A DNA stretch of 48,371 nt from Spartobacteria bacterium (lineage in GTDB: Bacteria > Verrucomicrobiota > Verrucomicrobiia > Chthoniobacterales > UBA6821). This document shows, one piece after another, positions 45,213 through 48,371 of the stretch. Every line of letters begins with the position of its first letter. The first letter of the stretch is position 1. A program made the translations under genes and the position numbers. Below the pieces are notes generated by a model. That model ran no database searches. It worked only from the letters and a program-made list of their open reading frames with translations, and was not told the DNA's origin. The stretch covers positions 1 through 48,371 of the forward strand of contig CANIVT010000017.1 of the NCBI GenBank assembly GCA_947471565.1, in the 5' to 3' direction.

Positions 45213-45226
<14 letters not shown>
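43862..45226 (-). CDS. FAD-dependent amine-oxidase-like oxidoreductase
   Basis: This 454-residue protein has the dinucleotide-binding GxGxxG at the N-terminus (VAVIGTGIAGLTCAWNL, residues 14-30), followed by 'LFDRERAGGHTNTV' typical of the amine oxidase/phytoene-desaturase-like family. A C-terminal FAD motif (RLFFCGSYFRYGFHEDACTAGLDAAKAV) is also present. It lies between DUF1365 and a desaturase, a grouping known for modifying membrane lipids. Its ATG overlaps the desaturase 3' end by 14 bases, implying translational coupling. Confidence 0.88.
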
Positions 45227-46181
<955 letters not shown>

Positions 46182-46193
46182 GGGAGCGGAGAC

Positions 46194-47141
46194 TTAATCG
46201 ACAGGGACGCCGAGCTCGCCCAGCAAGCGGTGCAGGTCGTCGTTGCCGTAGTAGTCGATCGAGATATGCCCCTTCTTATCCCCGTGGTGGAGGGTGATGC
46301 CGGTATTGAAACGCTGGCGGAGCTTATTCTCGAGATGCTTGATGTGGGCCGGCGTTTCCTTGGTGGCCTTGCTGCGCCCCCCGCGCTTGCGGGTCTGGCC
46401 ACTGCCGGCGAGATGGGCTGCGACGAGCTGCTCGGCATCACGCACGGAGGCCGAGGAGCGGATTAGTTTCTCCGCGAGCAGGGTCTGCTCATCATGTCCC
46501 TTGAGAGCGAGCAGGACCTTGGCGTGCCCCGTACTGAGGCGTCCCTGCGTCAGGTAGTTCTGCACCTCGGGTGCGAGTTCCAGAAGGCGCATGGCATTGG
46601 CTACGGCAGGGCGGCTTTTGCCGACGCGTCTGCAGATCTCTTCCTGGGTGAGGCGAAATTCCTTGGAAAGCCTTGAGTAGGCGGTGGCCTCTTCGATGGG
46701 ATTGAGCCCCTCGCGCTGGAGATTCTCGATGAGGGCGAGCTCGAGGACCTCCTGGTCACTCGCCTTGCGAACAATAACGGGGGCTTCTGTCAGGCCGACC
46801 TGGAGCGAGGCACGCAGGCGGCGTTCGCCAGCGATCAGCTCGTACTTCCCGGCGACGAGCCTGACGATCAGCGGTTGGATGACGCCACGCTCACGGATCG
46901 AGTCAACGAGTTCACGGAGCTCCTCCTCGCGGAACTCGGTACGGGGCTGAAGCGGGCTGGCAACGATCCGGTCGAGGGGGATCTGCTGGACACGCTCCCC
47001 CTCCTCGACGATGGGGGCCGGAGTGGCGACGCGGGTGTTGATGAGCGCGCCGAGACCTTTGCCAAGGCCCTTGCCGAGGCCGCTGCCAAGTCCTTTCGCG
47101 GGCTGAGAGCCGCCGGATTTACCTGTCTCTGGTTTCGCCAT
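46194..47141 (-). CDS. parB: Chromosome partitioning protein ParB
   Basis: This 315-residue protein starts with the Lys/Gly-rich tail 'GLGKGLGALI' that contacts ParA. It has the ParB/Srx CTPase domain (QQIPLDRIVASPLQPRTEFRE, GERRLRASLQ, 'ENLQREGLNPIEEA'), a helix-turn-helix (LTQEEICRRVGKSRPAVAN) and a dimerisation end. It binds parS and loads SMC. No parA gene is in the window and none is adjacent; the neighbour upstream is a VapBC module on the other strand. Confidence 0.94.
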   Translation of the reverse strand: MAKPETGKSGGSQPAKGLGSGLGKGLGKGLGALINTRVATPAPIVEEGERVQQIPLDRIVASPLQPRTEFREEELRELVDSIRERGVIQPLIVRLVAGKYELIAGERRLRASLQVGLTEAPVIVRKASDQEVLELALIENLQREGLNPIEEATAYSRLSKEFRLTQEEICRRVGKSRPAVANAMRLLELAPEVQNYLTQGRLSTGHAKVLLALKGHDEQTLLAEKLIRSSASVRDAEQLVAAHLAGSGQTRKRGGRSKATKETPAHIKHLENKLRQRFNTGITLHHGDKKGHISIDYYGNDDLHRLLGELGVPVD

Positions 47142-47353
47142 CGGGCCGAGATTAACCCGAACTCCGGAGTTGAGAAGAGCGATTTGTCAGGGGTGGGGAA
47201 TGATCTCTGACAACAAAAGGTGAAGGCGGAGGGGGGGGAGGGATCGAAATGGGTCATGGGGAATAGGTGATCGGGTTGGCCCCGTCAGGACGTTGTAGAA
47301 CTTTCTGGGATGACTCGTTCCGATTTCATCACTCCGGTGAAATTGTCCTACCA

Positions 47354-47381
47354 TTGACAGTTTTTAAAAAAGCATCATGAT
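47354..47381 (+). promoter_or_regulatory. Promoter and palindrome of the vapBC module
   Basis: TTGACA (47354-47359) and CATGAT (47376-47381), spaced 16 bases, lie just before the antitoxin ATG at 47388. The overlapping palindrome ATCATGAT (47374-47381) is a likely VapB operator. The leader would be almost absent. Confidence 0.6.
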
Positions 47382-47387
47382 ATCTTT

Positions 47388-47642
47388 ATGAGAACAACTT
47401 TAAGCATCAGTGATGTCTTGCTTCAAGAGCTTCGCCAGAAGGCGGCGGAAAGCCGGAAAAGCTTTCGTTCTGTCGTCGAGGAGACCCTTCAGATCGGCTT
47501 GGGTAGGACTTCCGCCCGGACAAAAGCCAAGGACTTCCGCATCGAGCCTCATCCTCTGCATCTCAAGGAAGGATTCACGGCTGTCAGTCTCAATCAACTC
47601 TACGACCAGATCGAGGCGGAGAAGAACGCCGCCTCCCGATGA
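47388..47642 (+). CDS. VapB-type antitoxin (ribbon-helix-helix)
   Basis: This 84-residue protein begins MRTTLSISDVLLQELRQKAAESRKSFRSVVEETLQIGL, the ribbon-helix-helix pattern of VapB-type antitoxins, with a C-terminal tail that would bind the toxin. Its stop overlaps the toxin ATG (47639-47641), the usual coupling. It should repress its own promoter. Confidence 0.84.
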   Translation: MRTTLSISDVLLQELRQKAAESRKSFRSVVEETLQIGLGRTSARTKAKDFRIEPHPLHLKEGFTAVSLNQLYDQIEAEKNAASR

Positions 47643-48070
47643 TCATCCCCGACGTCAATATCCTCGTCTATGCCTACGACAGCACCTCGCGGTGGCATGA
47701 GAGGGCTCGTGAATGGTGGCAGCAGACACTTGTTGGGTCGGAGAGCGTGGGCATTCCAGCTGTCGTGATGATGGCATTCATCCGACTCATGACCCACACC
47801 TCCCTATGTGGCAACCCCATGGCTGTCTCCCGTGCCCGTGCCATTGTCTCATCCTGGGTGGCGGTTGATGGCGTTCGCGTTCTTGCTCCCACTTGGGAAA
47901 CCTTGTCGCTGATGATGGAACTTCTCGAAGAAACCGGCGTTGGTGGATCGCTCTCAACCGATGCATTGATCGCTGCTCACGCGCTGGAACAGAGGGCAAG
48001 CGTTTGGTCCAACGATGCCGATTTCAAGCGCTTTCCCGGGATTAAATTGCACAATCCACTGAAAGATTAA
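47639..48070 (+). CDS. VapC-type PIN-domain toxin ribonuclease
   Basis: This 143-residue PIN-domain protein has Asp5 (IPDVNILVYA), Asp108 (LSTDALIAAHA) and Asp126/128 (SNDADF), as in metal-dependent VapC ribonucleases. The 'AFIRLMTH' segment matches the subfamily where the usual middle Glu is not in the standard place. The antitoxin gene overlaps its start by four bases. The target RNA is unknown. Confidence 0.88.
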   Translation: MIIPDVNILVYAYDSTSRWHERAREWWQQTLVGSESVGIPAVVMMAFIRLMTHTSLCGNPMAVSRARAIVSSWVAVDGVRVLAPTWETLSLMMELLEETGVGGSLSTDALIAAHALEQRASVWSNDADFKRFPGIKLHNPLKD

Positions 48071-48371
48071 GCTCTTCTCGAGCGCTCGTCGCTCGACTCT
48101 GCTTGCCCGGCCTCGGTCCATCTCCCTCGGGCATCCACCGTCTTTTCTGTGCCTCTTGTGCCTCTTGTGCCTCTTGTGGCCAATGAATGCCCTCGACGCT
48201 CGACCTTCGTCCCTCGACTTCCCTGCTCAGCCCTTCGCCCGTCCTTGGGAGTTTCCTTGGTGGTACAACTGCAGCCTACAGAACACTTCGGTACCTTCCT
48301 ACCTGTCACTTTCGCACCTTTTACCAACTTCTCCGGTCTCTCTTTCATCTCCCTCAGGCCGATTCTTGTCA
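48071..48371. repeat. Non-coding tail with a tandem 9-base repeat
   Basis: The last 301 bases hold no supported gene. Three consecutive copies of tgtgcctct (48148-48174) are followed by tgtggcc, and 'ctcgac' words recur (around 48110, 48191 and 48207). The sequence is C/T-rich. It resembles the other repeat-filled gaps in the window. Confidence 0.6.

Noticed and set aside
47639-48070. VapC seems to lack the middle catalytic Glu (AFIRL in place of EFLR).
   Set aside because: One PIN toxin subfamily normally has 'FLRL.T' with no Glu at that spot, so this is a subfamily trait rather than inactivation.
48148-48174. Possible CRISPR array from regularly repeated tgtgcctct.
   Set aside because: The units are 9 bases in direct tandem with no spacers, so it is a simple tandem repeat.
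48067-48348. A 93-codon minus-strand frame at the window end (GTRGTRGT repeats).
   Set aside because: It is translated from the tandem tgtgcctct repeat and other low-complexity DNA; no domain or start context supports it.

Overview
The window looks like a stretch of core chromosome from a GC-rich Gram-negative bacterium of the PVC group, most likely a Verrucomicrobiota member. The evidence is indirect. There are outer-membrane barrels (two OprB-type porins and a third barrel). The ribonucleotide reductase small subunit has the Chlamydia-type class Ic active site. Shine-Dalgarno sequences are largely missing before clear start codons. No 16S gene is present, so the assignment is inference.

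Layout. 1-2.5 kb: the tail of an unknown gene, a small membrane protein, a DEAD-box helicase and a secreted discoidin-like protein. 2.5-4.9 kb: a metal-uptake locus with a Fur/Zur-type regulator and a ZnuA-type binding protein, divergent from an outer-membrane barrel with a His-rich loop. 4.9-9.35 kb: an OprB porin, a bacterial pentameric ligand-gated ion channel (Cys-loop receptor homologue) and a second, convergent OprB porin. 9.4-15.7 kb: tRNA-Asp, a UbiD decarboxylase, a squalene/phytoene synthase, pgsA-der, a 59-aa membrane protein and a YihY protein. 15.9-18.25 kb: tRNA-Thr, tuf, tRNA-Trp, secE and nusG, ended by a clear terminator. 18.3-22.6 kb: an 88-aa protein, a CPBP protease, comF, accD and folC. 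22.9-27.1 kb: nrdA-nrdB behind an NrdR box. 27.2-30.2 kb: a secreted clan GH-A-like glycosidase and an L,D-transpeptidase with a duplicated domain. 30.2-33.4 kb: a minus-strand cassette of two tandem phospholipase-D proteins and a split chromate transporter. 33.5-38.3 kb: an odd membrane protein, tRNA-Arg, a glutamine amidotransferase, typA and a YebC-family gene. 38.3-41.4 kb: the rpmH-rnpA-yidD-yidC-khpB cluster. 41.5-42.1 kb: tRNA-Ala followed by a decayed duplicate of its 3' end. 42.1-46.2 kb: small proteins and a DUF1365 / FAD oxidoreductase / fatty-acid desaturase set. 46.2-48.1 kb: parB and a VapBC module.

How it fits together. Most of the window is housekeeping: translation (tuf, nusG, typA, tRNAs, rpmH), membrane protein insertion (secE, yidC, yidD), lipids (pgsA, accD, desaturase set), DNA precursors (nrdAB) and segregation (parB). 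The accessory interest lies in the ion channel placed between porins, the zinc-type locus with its His-rich barrel, the PLD-ChrA cassette, the class Ic reductase, the tRNA-tail duplication and several families of short dispersed intergenic repeats that fill most gaps between operons.
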